A stretch of 64,000 bases of DNA from Morella rubra (taxonomy: Eukaryota > Streptophyta > Magnoliopsida > Fagales > Myricaceae). The position numbers were made by a program, and so were the translations under genes. Below the pieces are notes generated by a model. It made no database searches, had not been told where the DNA came from, and worked only from the letters and a program-made list of their open reading frames with translations. The stretch is from contig CM025853.1 of assembly GCA_003952965.2 (NCBI GenBank), positions 29,843,641-29,907,640 of the forward strand, in the 5' to 3' direction. Shown here piece by piece: positions 13,701 to 25,809 of this stretch (position 1 is the first letter of the stretch; every line of letters starts with the position of its first letter).

Positions 13701-15426
13701 GTTTTGCAGGACCGACTTCGGTTCCAAAACAAGGGTCGGTGTATTAATTAGATGATTTTTTTTTTCTGTGATCTCCTCAGCCTCCCACGATTATTTAATA
13801 ACGAAAGAAAGCAAGACACAAGTAAAAATATTGCATCAGATTTGTTCATGCATGTGTAATCGTCACAGAAAGGCAACGTGCAAAAGCTTCTGCACAGTAC
13901 GGTTAGTGATGTTCTCCCGATGCCATGCTGCGCTCCAATTTTTCCTCTATTAGTGGAGCTTCACTAAGCTAAGTTTCTGGCATTCCTATACTTGGAATTC
14001 ATAACCAGAGATTAAGCCCTTAAGTAGCAAATTAGATCTTAACTACTGCAACTTTTGCAGGCTAATGAGCGTTGGAGTCCTTTAAGAGCAATTAGTTTGG
14101 TCGTTTTATGGTATCCTCACATGGGTTAGGGTGTGTAAGTGGGTATAGCTTCAGAGCTATTCGCCATTTACAGAGAGGAAGAGAAAGAGGGAAGAGTGAG
14201 ATCATAGGCTAACTAGCCGACAAGCAAAAAGGGGTGACTTAGTGGAGGATCACTTAATTCTTTCCTTTTTCAGAGAGCTTTTTAAGTGAGTCTTCTTTAG
14301 CTATCCGTACAATTTCCAGACAACGTTTGGGTTAAATGAAAGGCCACGCCACATTAAAACAACTGCTGATGTTAAAGAAGAACAAGAAGGAAAAAAAAAA
14401 AACTCAATTTTGTATGTTTCTTTTCTACATAAAAACAGGAAATTTAAGAAAATACACGTCCTAGAAGAGAAGATCAATTATTTGTTTTTCTTATATATAT
14501 TGGATTAATTAACTACAGTACAAGTAGTTCAGCTGGCAAGTCTTACCTTATCATGACTATACTTGAATAGAGTAGCATTTAGGGAAAAAAAGAAAAAGAA
14601 AAAAAGAATAGAGTAGCACATGGATAATGCAAAGGGTGGGACTTCCTCTGACGTACCTGCTTTATTTGAAAAATCTATGGCAGAAAATAAAGCCATTGGA
14701 TTCTGTCAATCTGACATGAAATTTTCCACAAACATCATCATTATTCCATGCAGCATGCAGTATGTCAAGTCTCCCCTGTTAATCCAAAGCAAACAAAAAT
14801 TTGTTGAAAAATCACCAACTTCATAATTTTTGACTAATTGCCCCTTTTCTCATTGCTATTTGGGTTGCTTGGAATTTAGGAATCAGTGACTGTTGAGGAT
14901 ATTTTCCCTTCTCTGGTGGCATGAATGGGGTGCAAATGAGTCAACTGGAGCTCTGGAAATTTCAAAGGGAGTGGGCTGATGTATCCCTTTAGAGAAAAAA
15001 AACCCATTGTTTTGACTCTTAAGTCATGTGAATCATTATAAAACCATGAATCAAAGGTTGCTATTGTTATCAAATATGAAAAACAAAAATGAAGAAAGAA
15101 TCCATCACTATCAAGAAATATTTGAGAGAATCCTTTTGGTTCTGCCTTTTGTTGGCTTTCCTTTGGAAGGGAACTGGAAAGCTGGTAACTTGTAGCAATT
15201 ATAAACCCTGTCTGTCTCTCCCTTCAACCAAATCTATGCATGCCCACATAAGGACATTTCATAGAAAGCAATTTATGCCCACAGGAGATACTGATGTGTA
15301 CCTTTTTTTTTTTTTTCTGGGTTGTAATTCTTCTCCTTTTCCTCAGTAAGAATGTTGAATTTAACAAAATCTAAGAATAAACTCCACAACAGAAGCACTT
15401 TGATTGGGGATCTTCTTTTGCTCCTG

Positions 15427-15439
15427 TATATATATATAT
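15427..15439 (+). promoter_or_regulatory. Possible TATA box of the FAF gene
   Basis: A tatatatatatat run lies about 500 bp upstream of the FAF ATG and is followed by a pyrimidine-rich stretch (CT repeats around 15640-15660) typical of a plant 5' leader. The implied leader is long, so the true TATA box could be elsewhere. Confidence 0.3.
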
Positions 15440-15942
15440 TTTTTATTTCTTTATATCCTGTTTGGGAGTGCGGGGTAGTATTTAGAATTGTATAATTCAA
15501 GTGGCGTAAAAAGGCCCCTACCCACCCCTCTCTACAATACACCTCTGGCACTTTTGAGGACTACAAATTCACACCCAACCCTCGCTTATCCCTCATGTTC
15601 ATTCAAGTTCCTCGTTAACTCATCCCCCCCTCTGTGTGTGTGTCTCTCTCTCTCTCTTCCTATGATACAAGAGCCTCACACTGTTATCCAAAACCCAACT
15701 CCTCTTTCATTGTAATCTCCTCTGTTCTTCCCCTGCTTCTCTCTGTCTCTGCCTACAATACACACGAGCCTTTTCATTGCAATTAAGCACACCAACTCCC
15801 CTATTCTTCTTCTGTCTTCGCCCACGGTACTGCCGACTCCTCGTGGTGGAAATTTGAAACAGCAACTTCGTTCTTTCTGCCTTCATTTATTTCTAGGTCG
15901 GTAAATCTATAGCGTTTCTTTTTAAGCTTTCAAATCATAGCT

Positions 15943-16797
15943 ATGGCGACGATTGTGTGCCAAGGTCTGCAGTCATGTCTAGATAGTTCCCACCTTGTTG
16001 AGCCGAAAACAGTGAGGCTCAAACTGTCTTCACCGAGGTCACCCTTCTCTCAACCGCGTGAATTAGCCTTGAAATCTTGTTTCTTGGATACCAACACCAA
16101 AGAAGTTGGAGACAAGTACCGCATTGAGGAGATTTGCTACAAGTCCTATGATCACTTTGACAACAAGGTCTCCTCGAATCCTGATTTGGGTGGCTGGAGT
16201 TTCCTCCAAGCTCTCTCCACCAGCTGTCCAGGTTCCAAAGAAGCAATGGAGAAAGAAAACATCTATGTCCATCCTCTTGTTAAGCGCTCCTCGTCCAGGC
16301 TTAGTGAGAAAAGCTTGGAACTGTGCACTGAAAATTTGGGAAACGAGACGGGCACCGACATAAACGAGGACAGCATCTTCTTGTTGCCTTCATCGGACTC
16401 CAAGGATGGGAATTTTCGGACAAGGGAGCAGACGAAATCACGTCAACTTTTTGGAACCAAGAAAGCGAATCCTCCAAATTTTCCTCCTCCCTTGACAACG
16501 ATAAGCGGCTCGGAATCTCTACTATTTAGGCCCCACCGCGAAAATGGGCGGCTCATCATCAACGCTGTCAAGGCTCCAGCAACACAAACTTATTTTCAAG
16601 CTGAACGCAGTCATGGCCGCCTTCGACTCTGCTTTTTGAAAACTTGTACTCCCAGTGTTGACTCGGAAGAAGCTAAGGATGAAGAAAATGAACCAAGCAA
16701 TGAATACAGTGATGGAAAAGAGGGATTTGACATTGACACTACTGAAGAAAAACCACAAGTGGAAGAAGAAGAAGAAGCAGACGACGACGCTGATTAG
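15943..16797 (+). CDS. FAF: FANTASTIC FOUR-family protein (FAF3/FAF4 type), C-terminus frame-broken
   Basis: A single-exon gene of 284 codons. FAF proteins are plant-specific regulators that limit shoot meristem size and repress WUSCHEL in Arabidopsis. The N-terminus MATIVCQGLQSCL and the motif VKRSSSRLSEKSLELCTE are typical. The FAF domain spans about residues 179-230 with NFPPPLTTISG, FRPHRENGRL and SHGRLRLCFL. An acidic tail (residues about 242-284) ends at a TAG. The usual end of the family (RPRRCKEG followed by a WEP motif) is absent from this frame. It is present downstream in another frame (16853-16969), with a further plausible link in a third frame (16794-16937). The reading frame shown is therefore intact but probably truncated by small indels, or the sequence contains errors. 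Placement next to KAPP and ANP matches the Arabidopsis FAF3/FAF4 neighbourhoods. Confidence 0.92.
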   Translation: MATIVCQGLQSCLDSSHLVEPKTVRLKLSSPRSPFSQPRELALKSCFLDTNTKEVGDKYRIEEICYKSYDHFDNKVSSNPDLGGWSFLQALSTSCPGSKEAMEKENIYVHPLVKRSSSRLSEKSLELCTENLGNETGTDINEDSIFLLPSSDSKDGNFRTREQTKSRQLFGTKKANPPNFPPPLTTISGSESLLFRPHRENGRLIINAVKAPATQTYFQAERSHGRLRLCFLKTCTPSVDSEEAKDEENEPSNEYSDGKEGFDIDTTEEKPQVEEEEEADDDAD

Positions 16798-16969
16798 AAG
16801 ATGATGTGAAAGACGGGTACTTGGGGAGAGAGATGGATGGTGATTACATTAAGGTGAGGCTGAAATTGGAAAGGAGAAGTTTGAGAGGCCAAGAAGGTGC
16901 AAAGAAGGAGATCAGCATGAGAAGAAACGATTGTTAGATTGGGAGCCCTTGTGGGTGGTGTCTTCCTAA
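16798..16969 (+). pseudogene. Displaced C-terminal end of the FAF gene
   Basis: Frame starting at 16853 reads through KFERPRRCKEGDQHE and LLDWEPLWVVSS to a TAA at 16967-16969. This is the conserved FAF C-terminus. It cannot be read from the main frame because a TAG lies at 16795 and a TAA at 16850-16852 closes this frame upstream. A middle frame (16794-16937) bridges the two. If the protein really ends at residue 284, this segment is now 3' UTR. Confidence 0.75.
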
Positions 16970-17138
16970 AGCTTTCTTTTGGATCTCTCTATAATAATTA
17001 TATTCCACATTTTTTTTGTATTTGTCCTCTTCACCTTTTGTCCCCCTTCTCTTCCATCAATTCTCCTATTTCCTTAATATATGTCTCTGGTAGGTAGTTA
17101 TTATCGTTACTCTCTCTGTCCCGGCCCTTCCTCTCTCT

Positions 17139-17154
17139 CCCCCCCCCCCCCCCC
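17139..17154 (+). repeat. Homopolymer C run
   Basis: Sixteen consecutive C followed by six A, about 170 bp past the end of the displaced FAF C-terminus. The length is prone to slippage and sequencing error. Confidence 0.9.
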
Positions 17155-18482
17155 AAAAAAGGAACATGGAATAATTTTATTCAGATTAGGTAAGCAATTA
17201 AGAATTAACCCTTTGATCTTTCAATTGGTTTCAGTCTTTTCAATATATCCATTAAAAATGTCCTTCTACAACGAGGAAGAGGATTTGAGCCATGAGTGCA
17301 TGATCTCTATTCCACTATTCCACTGTCGTTTTGCTTCACCATTAAGTCAAGAAACTTCTGCGGATGTACATCCGCCATTAAAGATTTGATTTGAATAGGA
17401 TCAATCAAGATGGATCGTGTATTATAATTGATGACCTAACTAAGACCTATTATTTGATAGGTCCCGAAATAGCAAAATGTATATCCAACAAAAAGTGCCA
17501 TATGCTCCATCTACCAACCTTTTAAGGCTACTTTCACGGCTTATCATAATGTACTAATTCGAAAGCTATATATACCTGCATGAATAGAGTAATTTCAAGC
17601 ATTCAAATAGAAGTAATTAATCTCTCCTACGTCCTCGAGATCTTGGCTTTTAAAATGGATGGTGGATGAACTTCTCTTGTGTTTACCTACAGTCGAAGTA
17701 GCAGAAGTTTATGTTTCTCTATTTTTGCATGAAGCAGCTTAGGGAATGAATACATATGAGCTGCAGTAAAAACATAAATAACTTTTTTCATGCATGCAGC
17801 CGCAATTCCTTTACATCCACCCAAATGGTTTCTCAGTGTCAACCACCAAGGAGTTGGGACTTGGTAGTGCTCATGCACTGTAAGAAAATAGGGATATAGG
17901 AGGGTCGAGAGTAAAAATTTTGAGGGTTAAAAAATTTTAAAAATTTTGAGATTTGTGAAAAAGTAAAGATATTTATTAAATTTTAATGAAAAAATAAAGA
18001 AAGAGAAAATTTAAATGAATATTATAATAAAAAAAAATTAATAATAGAGATAAATTATTTTATAATTTTATAACGAGAATAGAAATTTTAAAAGATAGAA
18101 ATTTCTACTCCCGAATACCACTATAGTGACCGGAAAAAATGCCACTAGCTAGAATCTTATCAGAGTCCAATAAAAACTAAAGCTTAGTTTACATTCGATG
18201 TATATTTTCGATCTGTATGTGCATGGGGCACTCCATCAGTAAACATCCGAGAGAAATTGTCAACACAGAAATCTTCCTCTTATAAATCATGACATATATA
18301 TATATACGGCAACAAGGCAGGAAGAGAGTAGAACTACGTGGGAGACACTGTTCAACAGACAAAGGTTTATTGTTCCGTACAGGTTTGGGACCAAGGGAAC
18401 CCCATCACTTGAGAACAAGCTGCGCGCTCTCCATGACATTAATTATTTCATAGCAGACGTCAATCCTCTGGCTAGCTAGCAG

Positions 18483-18515
18483 TTAGCGAGTAGTAGTACT
18501 ACGGTCCCTCGCTAA
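18483..18515. repeat. Imperfect palindrome
   Basis: Outer arms ttagcgag (18483-18490) and ctcgctaa (18508-18515) pair perfectly, and an inner perfect palindrome gtagtactac sits at 18493-18502. It may be a binding site or chance. Confidence 0.6.
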
Positions 18516-19500
18516 TCAATCCGATAGCAGAAAAGATGAAACAGCAGTGCAAGTTGGGCCCTGTGTACGAAAAAAATGACTGCAACCACGTGGGATGATA
18601 CTTGATAGCTGATAGCGCTATGTTTACGGTGGGTGGCAAGCACGCTACCCCGTCATCCACCGACCGAGTTGCAGTCCGGGTGGATCTCCGTACACTTCCC
18701 TTTACGTGCCCGTTTTACGACCACTTATATACTTTCTATCATTTATCCGATGAGCATCTTTAAGATTGCAAAGTATATAATATAGTCTTCATAAATATGT
18801 TTCCCAAACATGTTATGTGAAATCGTACGTGAGTTGTTCGAAGTTTTTCTTCTTCGAGCACTTGCAAAAGTTTATCCAATATCTGAGATATATACTGTGT
18901 TCAAGCTCGACATCACATAGAAAGGAAGGAAAAAAAAGTATATGCAGTACTCGAGGCATCCCAACTAGCCAACACTTGCACCTTATTCTTAATTTCATGA
19001 CTCGATTTTTCTTTCTATTGTATTTTGGTGTTCAACTCGAGCCTTAAATATAAGGGAAATTATTTATAGACCATAAATATCGATCTCTGTGCTTTCATCA
19101 CTTAGATATACAGAAAAGGAGGGTATATATATATAGGGTAGTGGCCGGCATTTGATATCTCCTCTGCCTAACACTTGATTGGGTTTTCGAAATTAGTTAC
19201 AAGCCAATATCCAAATTTTTTCGAACCTTTTTTTGGTTTATGGGCTTGACGTACGGTTTGGTGTTCTAAATATAGAGAAATGGATTCCATTCAAATTTTA
19301 TATTGAAATTTTTTGTTATGACAATAAGGGGCAGTATTAGCAAAACAAAAAAGGTTGAGCTAGCTAAGATGGTAAAAAAAAAAAAAAGTTCTATGCATAT
19401 TTTGCAAATATTGAAAAACAAATTAGAATAGAAAAGATTGCTTTATCCATATTTTCAATCATTAATATTTTTCATCCGTCGAAATATGTCACTTTTAAAG

Positions 19501-19567
19501 AGATTAGAATAATCTTCATTTAATGTTCGAATAGAGATTAGAATAATCTTCATTTAATGTTCGAATT
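19501..19567. repeat. 34 bp tandem duplication
   Basis: Two adjacent copies, 19501-19534 and 19535-19567, of agattagaataatcttcatt plus taatgttcgaat; essentially identical, so recent. Confidence 0.9.
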
Positions 19568-21683
19568 AGATGATTCAATCTAAAGAGAAATAGACTTAAC
19601 GTGTGGGCTATTTACAACATTTAATTTGTCTGAATTAATTACAAAAAAGGTCATTTGGACCCTATAGTTATCAATGCATGCATGTTGTGTTTATCCGAAA
19701 TTTGAATTAGAACGTCCACTTGGTGGAGGGGGAGAGAGGGAGACACTTAAACTTCATAATTAGATGAGATGGTTAGCGAGGAAAAAAGGCTTGGCCGTTA
19801 ATTATGAGACAGCAAAAGATTAGACATAATTGAGTGATGGTAATACCTATCCGCATGATTTGAAAGCAATGGACGTTTCGTAGTTGGTAGTTTCCCCAGT
19901 GAATGCCTAGAAAATGAAGAGTAGAGAAGTCCAACAACACCAACATATTACTAATAATTATTAATTATAGTCGCATGCAGCAGGACAATGACAGTAATTA
20001 TAAAAATAGCAGCAAAGTAAATACTTGTTAAAAAAATGAACAATTTAAAACCATGTGAACAAATTTTTATCCATGTTAGAAGGTTCCCAAAAAAAGACAA
20101 ATCGAGCAAAAGAATTTCTATAATAATAGACCTGCCAGAAAATTTGGGTCGCTAGCTAGTAGGTGTAACGCGGTATGCTCCATTAATGCTATGGATATGG
20201 TAACGTATGGCCTCCATTTGGAAGCACAGTGAGGTGATCAACGCATGTCCATCTCACGATATATCTTATCTATATTCCGAACGTGAAGCACGTGAAGCAC
20301 GTGCCATGAATATTTTTTAGTAAAAATATTTTCCCACTAATTGTGGTCGGTAATTGAGATTAATTCCCTCAAAGACATGGAGTTCTTGTTTTCTTTAGAA
20401 TATGTTGTTTTTGGGATTATGATTCTCTATAATTTCTGACTGAATTGTACCATAAAATTCGAAAAGACATAACAAGTGAACCATGCTGTTTGAAATTTTA
20501 TATGGAGAATATTAAATAGTGTAGGAGTACTTCATATATTATGTCTATCTTTCTTCGAATTATACCGTACAATTTTAACAGAAAATTGTAGAGGATCCTA
20601 ATTCTTGTTTTTGATCCTTAAAATCATTCAATTTGATTTGCTTCATTGCATATAGAAGATTGATCATATATATAGTCCATTGCATGCCTAAAATTTAGGC
20701 AAAGTAATATGTTCAAAGACCATTGTGAAAGAATATAGTCTTTTGGGTTTATAGACTAGATTGAGATCATATTCAATTTGTTGCTCAAATGAGATAGTCT
20801 AGTTTGGAAAGAACAAAACACGATAAAGAATTAATACTTTAGGGTACACGCTTTTTTGGTTGGACATCATTGAAAACTTTAGGGTACACACTTTATTTAT
20901 TTTCAACTTGAATCATTCAATTTGAGTAATAAATTAAAGAGAATTTTGAGATGAGACTCTACCAAAAAGAAGACGAGACTTTCAGTTATTTTATTGAGTG
21001 TTATTAAGAAATTAAATAAATAAATAAATAACGTAATTAAGAGTAAGCAACTACTATACATTCTTTTCTCTCTTCTTTTTTTTCCCCTTTAATTTATCGT
21101 TTGATTTTGGGCGTGGCTTTCTTGGTTGCGAAGGCATTTGGAAAGCTTCAAGCGTCATTTGTTCATCCAAAATAGAGCTACCACTATCGTCTTTGGAGAA
21201 CAAAAGTTTTGGAAAAGGCACTTGTGCTTTAACACGTGCTAAGACAAATCCTACAGCTTTTTCATAACTTTGAGGGATTGATCAGTGGATTTTATTAATT
21301 TATATATATAGTTTTCTCAATGGACTGCTTGGCACGCATTGACAATTCAATCGACAATATCTCAGTACTTTTCAGTTTTCATGTAGGGAAGGTACATCGA
21401 TTATCTTTGAAATTAGAGAACAAAAAAAAAACCCCAAAAAATTATCAATTAATTCGATTAAGAAATATCGTCCAGTTTAGGTGACCCAATTCATGCCCTT
21501 TTTATAACACCAATAATTGTTCCTGCCATGCATTCATCCACAATATCTATACATGTGTTACACCCATAATGTTTGGTATTCATCCTTATAAGTTATAACT
21601 GTATATTATATTTATGGTTGGTGGGTTATTAATCATATTCCTCCATAAATGTTAAATTCTTATGGGAGATAACATGACTTATA

Positions 21684-21965
21684 TAATCTTTCCTGCATGC
21701 CAAACAATCACTTCTTTTACAATCACATCTCAGACTACTAAAGTACTCTGCACCTATCTTCAAATATTTTTGGCATTTAATTAGCAAAAAAGAGAGGCTA
21801 TATATATATATACACTACTTGCAATTTAAAACGATCAAAGTACACTTAATCTTTCCTGCCAAACAATTAAGTACTCTGCACCTTTCTTCGAATTTTGGCA
21901 TTTAATTAGCAAAAAAGAGAGGCTATATATATATATACACTACTTGCAATTTAAAACGATCAGAG
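21684..21965. repeat. Tandem duplication with internal deletion
   Basis: Copy 1 (about 21684-21838) and copy 2 (about 21847-21965) share taatctttcctgc, aagtactctgcacc and a long near-identical 3' part with a tatatatatatatacac run. Copy 2 lacks about 40 bp near its 5' end. The 3' parts are almost identical, so the event is recent. Confidence 0.88.
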
Positions 21966-22051
21966 TGCCCATGACACCCTAATTAGGTCACTTTCATGCA
22001 CATACTGATACCTACAAGTCACGTGATCTATTTTTAATCCGTTATTAATTA

Positions 22052-22054
<3 letters not shown>

Positions 22055-22083
<29 letters not shown>
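22055..22083. repeat. (AT)n microsatellite
   Basis: About 14.5 perfect AT units. Confidence 0.9.
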
Positions 22084-22084
<1 letters not shown>

Positions 22085-23265
22085 CTATACATAATCCTAT
22101 ATAACCCTATAATTATTATGTTATAAGTAGGGGCATCCTAGAGATTTATGAGTGTGAACAATTTGTTTTTCTTCTTCCGTCCGTTTGCAAGTAAAGTAAA
22201 CTATAAGAATTAAGAAATGGAACCCAGAACACGAACGTTCAAATAGATACCCAATTTAGGGTAAAAAATTATGCTATTTTTTTTGGAGCTTTTTGCTTGG
22301 TGGGTATAACCTAGCAACAATGGCATACGTCAACAACAAAAGGAACTACCAGCTTTGGTGCAAAAAGCTACACATCAGACTCCTAAAACCCCACCCCCCA
22401 TATATATCCAACCACCATAAACAATAAGCTGACCAGACCAGCTGAGAGACAGAGCCGAAAAAAATTGACTAGTCTTCTTCAGGCCAGCTTTGGTTATGGA
22501 TAATGCATGCAGTAGGTCCCCGATAATTTATTGGGTCATGAGAAAATGTACTTCATTAAGTATTGAAAAGTTTCAGGTAGATCTTAGCCAAAGGATTTTA
22601 AAGGGGAGGGAGGGAAAAGGAGAGAAGAAAAAAAGGAAGAAAGAATGCAATACGTACGTGTAATAAGTGGTAATAATGAAGCCAAAAGGGTTCGTTCCTT
22701 GAGCAAAATTGACCAATTCTGATTAAATTGCTATAAAATAATGTGCGTGATGAATTTTGCCATGGCCTTCTCTCTTTCCTACACATCTGTTCCACGCGTA
22801 TGGATAAGCATGGCTTCAACTTTCAAAGTCGGTCGGTTTGACTAATTCATCTGTTAAATATAATTAAAAAATAAATAAATTGGAGAAATGAACCGTACGT
22901 AGATGTTATATGTTGCTTAATCATGATTGATCCTCACTCGTAATTTGATCACGATCAAGCTGCTCAAATTAATCGATTAATTTTTTAAACCCTTTTCAGA
23001 AATTCCATCAAAGAACCCGATACGTAATAAGTATACTTGGATTTGGGCAAAGACATAAGAATAAGCACTCACATGAGTGACTCTCGTAGTCAAGTGTGCA
23101 CGTACGGATGCAGTACTGATGCTGTTTCCCTTGCAAGAGCACGTGCCTTTTCAGGCCTCATTTGTTCCAACAGGACAGTTAAATTGTCACAATTCTTGTG
23201 GTTGCAGGGTTCATGTTATCTTGACCTCTTTGTGGGTGTTTGGTGAGGGTACTGATCCTTCACTC

Positions 23266-23435
23266 CTAGAAGTCATTGAACCCCTTTCAGTACTTTGGTC
23301 CTCCACCCCACATAGAAGCCATTGATCGACCTCTTTCGGTACTATTGAACCTCTTTCAGTACTATTGAACCTCTTTCAGTACTTTGGTCCTCCACTCCAC
23401 ATAGAAGCCATTGATCAACCTCTTTCAGTACTTTG
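23266..23435. repeat. Compound minisatellite
   Basis: A unit close to attgaacctctttcagtact recurs five times, either directly adjacent or separated by a block containing ttggtcctccactccacata and gaagccattgat. The array looks like higher-order duplication of a 20 bp core. Confidence 0.85.
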
Positions 23436-25359
23436 GAGATAACTAGAGTTTGAAAGGATAAACTACAACTTCATTGGATTGTCGCGGGTAGGGTTGTAGC
23501 CCGGTTAAAATCATCTTACATTCATTAGCTCACTCAGGAGTTCGAGTAGCATAAGTTGAAATTGCTTGCAAAAGTAAAGCTTGATCTTGGTACTAATAAA
23601 TGGGCTGAGACTGGCTAGTGATTAGGTTGATGTTGTGGTAATGAGTTCGTCCAATAGACAACAACTATAGCTTAAACTGGACGTTTTGCAGCGGGGAGTG
23701 ATCCTATGATCACGCTCAACGGCTCAAGGAAAGTTGCTATGTTGGTTGCCCCTTCTTCTTTTGCACAGAAGACCTACTTATTTTCAAAAAAAGAAAACCC
23801 AAAAAAATAAAAAGAAGAGTTTTAAATCGGGATCCAGTATACTTCTATATACGTGTCATCACCATTTTAAAATTATTTGTGGCTGATTTTTTGAAAAATC
23901 AAAATTGTGTTGCTTTTTATGGAAGCTAGATAGGTATGGAGAAACTTTTTATTTCACTGTTTTCGTTTTTTTTTTTTTTGGATGTTCTTTTTCCTTTATC
24001 TCTTCGGTTAAGTTATATTGAGATATGGATAGGAAATAAAGGCTCGACCTAACTTTCCTGCAACCACCAAGGACCAACTTGGAGCACTTGTACCTATGGA
24101 GGATCTTAAACGATCCCCCCATCAAAGAACAAAGTTCTAAAGAAGAATCAAGTGACGATATATTCAAAGACTAATCATGAATCATGAAGACTTATAAGAT
24201 TCTTTTCAAGAAAAAGAAGATCAAACAAATTTCTTCATGACTAAGGGAATCGTTTTCTTTTACACTTGATTTTAAACAAAAAAAATTTTTTTGCTGGAAA
24301 AAAACAGTAATACCAACAAATTTTTGTTCTCCACGATTGGAAAGGAAGAAAGAAAAAGAAAAGAAACGTCAATCACGATTACTTTAGAACACAGCTATGG
24401 AGATTATGAAGCTTAGAACTAGCATTAATATTGGCCGGTTGTTCCCACATATTGACGTGTTGAATGTTTGATCGCTCCCTGGGTATCGATCTGTCTTAGA
24501 TTGTCCTCCATCTTTTTCATCATCATGTTGGATCTCCCAGAATCCAGGTCTTTCACGTCCAGAAGTTCTCCTAAAAAAGCGAAAAAGACATGCCCACCTC
24601 ATGCCACACAAACATCTTTTCCATGGCCCCCCGCCTTTAGTCTCTTCCTATCATTCAAGATTCAGCCCCCTCGTTTTTTGAGAGAGCAAAAGCTTAAGCT
24701 TTTTCCATCATTTTCCAGGGAACTTTCTGCCCAGACAATGTTCAAAAACTTAGACGAGATTAAAGGGTTATTATGCTTTTGCTTTCTTTGACCTCTCACT
24801 GACCACCACCGAGTTAAAAAGGTGGGGAGTGCCGGAGTGGGGGAAAGTTGTGGTAGGATTACATGAAATTTCGCCCGGGGGACATGAAGAATTTGTGGGA
24901 GATTTTTATAATCTTTTGGATGGGAAGCCATGCCGGGGCAGGGGTCCATGTATGTACGTGCAGAAGGAGACATGTGGAATATGCAAGTCGGCCCACGAGC
25001 AACACTTGGGGTGATTTCAATAGCTCCATGTTCCTCGGCTGTCCACGTTAATCATTCCTTTACCAAATTCATGCTTCTTTTGACTTCACCGGTTAAACTT
25101 AAATATTCGTCGGTGCCCTGCCACTGTCCCTGATTTTGAACATGGGTCTTTGATCTTGGAACCCCACGAGAACAATAATCACGCACAAGGCAAACAACAC
25201 GCAAAAAGAAGACAAAGGGCAAAAAGAACACGTTAAGCTCTGTACATAGACTAGAACATTCGAAATAAACCCAGTCGGTGTAAAATGATTTATTGGGAAG
25301 AAATTTGAATATTTTTTATTTTATTTTCAATCCATAGAAGTACCCTTTGTTTGGGATTG

Positions 25360-25555
25360 GGATGAGGTTTAGGATTGAGATTTGGGGATATTTGTTTACC
25401 AAAATTTTGATAATTTTTTGAACGTTGAAATTTATTGAAATTTATAAAAAGTATGAAATGTATGTGTCAACGTGTGAAGTTTATTGAGATTTGTAAAATA
25501 TATTTGATATGGTAAAAATTTTGAACTCTCAAAAAATTTAGGCAAACAACACCCT
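25360..25555. repeat. AT-rich MITE-like segment (possible family member)
   Basis: A segment of repeated aaatttattgaaatttataa-type wording, bounded by gtttgggatt at the left and caaacaacac at the right. Similar AT-rich segments occur at 55480-55705, 56720-56900 and 56990-57345. No clear terminal inverted repeat or target duplication could be fixed by eye. Confidence 0.3.
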
Positions 25556-25585
25556 TGATCTCCTGAGATTTTTCCCTTGGGCTTC

Positions 25586-25809
25586 ATTCTGAAGGTCCAA
25601 TCATTTTCGATTTTGAAAGTGTAGCTTTCCTGTTAAAAAACAGAGTCTAGACCCGATCCCAAACAAGCCCAAAAAATTTGAATGGCAACCCACAATATTC
25701 TGAAGGCCCAATCATTTTCGATTTTGAAAGTGTAGCTTTACTGTTAAAAACTGAGTCTAGATCCGATCCCAAACAAGCCCAACAAATTTGAATGGCAACC
25801 CACAATATT
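25586..25809. repeat. 111 bp tandem duplication
   Basis: Copies 25586-25696 and 25697-25809 share ccaatcattttcgattttga, ccgatcccaaacaagccca and ggcaacccacaatatt with only a few substitutions. It lies about 0.6 kb beyond the ANP stop codon. Confidence 0.92.

Larger units (their letters stand above)
6297..15942. other. 9.6 kb without a recognisable gene between KAPP and FAF
   Basis: The two genes are transcribed away from each other, so this stretch holds both promoters. I found no frame resembling a known protein. It contains a short (GT)n run near 6592-6608, a 67 bp tandem repeat at 7073-7207, a strong hairpin at 9434-9511, an (AAG)n run at 10673-10711, a TA-rich run near 13437-13459 and a CT-rich FAF leader. 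Between about 8400 and 10900 the base composition is less AT-rich and open frames are longer, which could reflect a non-coding transcript or an old insertion; nothing was recognised there. Confidence 0.6.

Noticed and set aside
17885..18130. AT-rich segment considered as a MITE
   Set aside because: Ends do not form inverted repeats and no target duplication is visible.
23490..23570. tRNA-like wording (ggttgtagcccggttaaaatc ... ggagttcgagt)
   Set aside because: A T-arm-like motif is present but no consistent acceptor stem or anticodon arm can be paired.
24384..24973. Overlapping open frames on both strands
   Set aside because: None shows family features, introns or a plausible start context.
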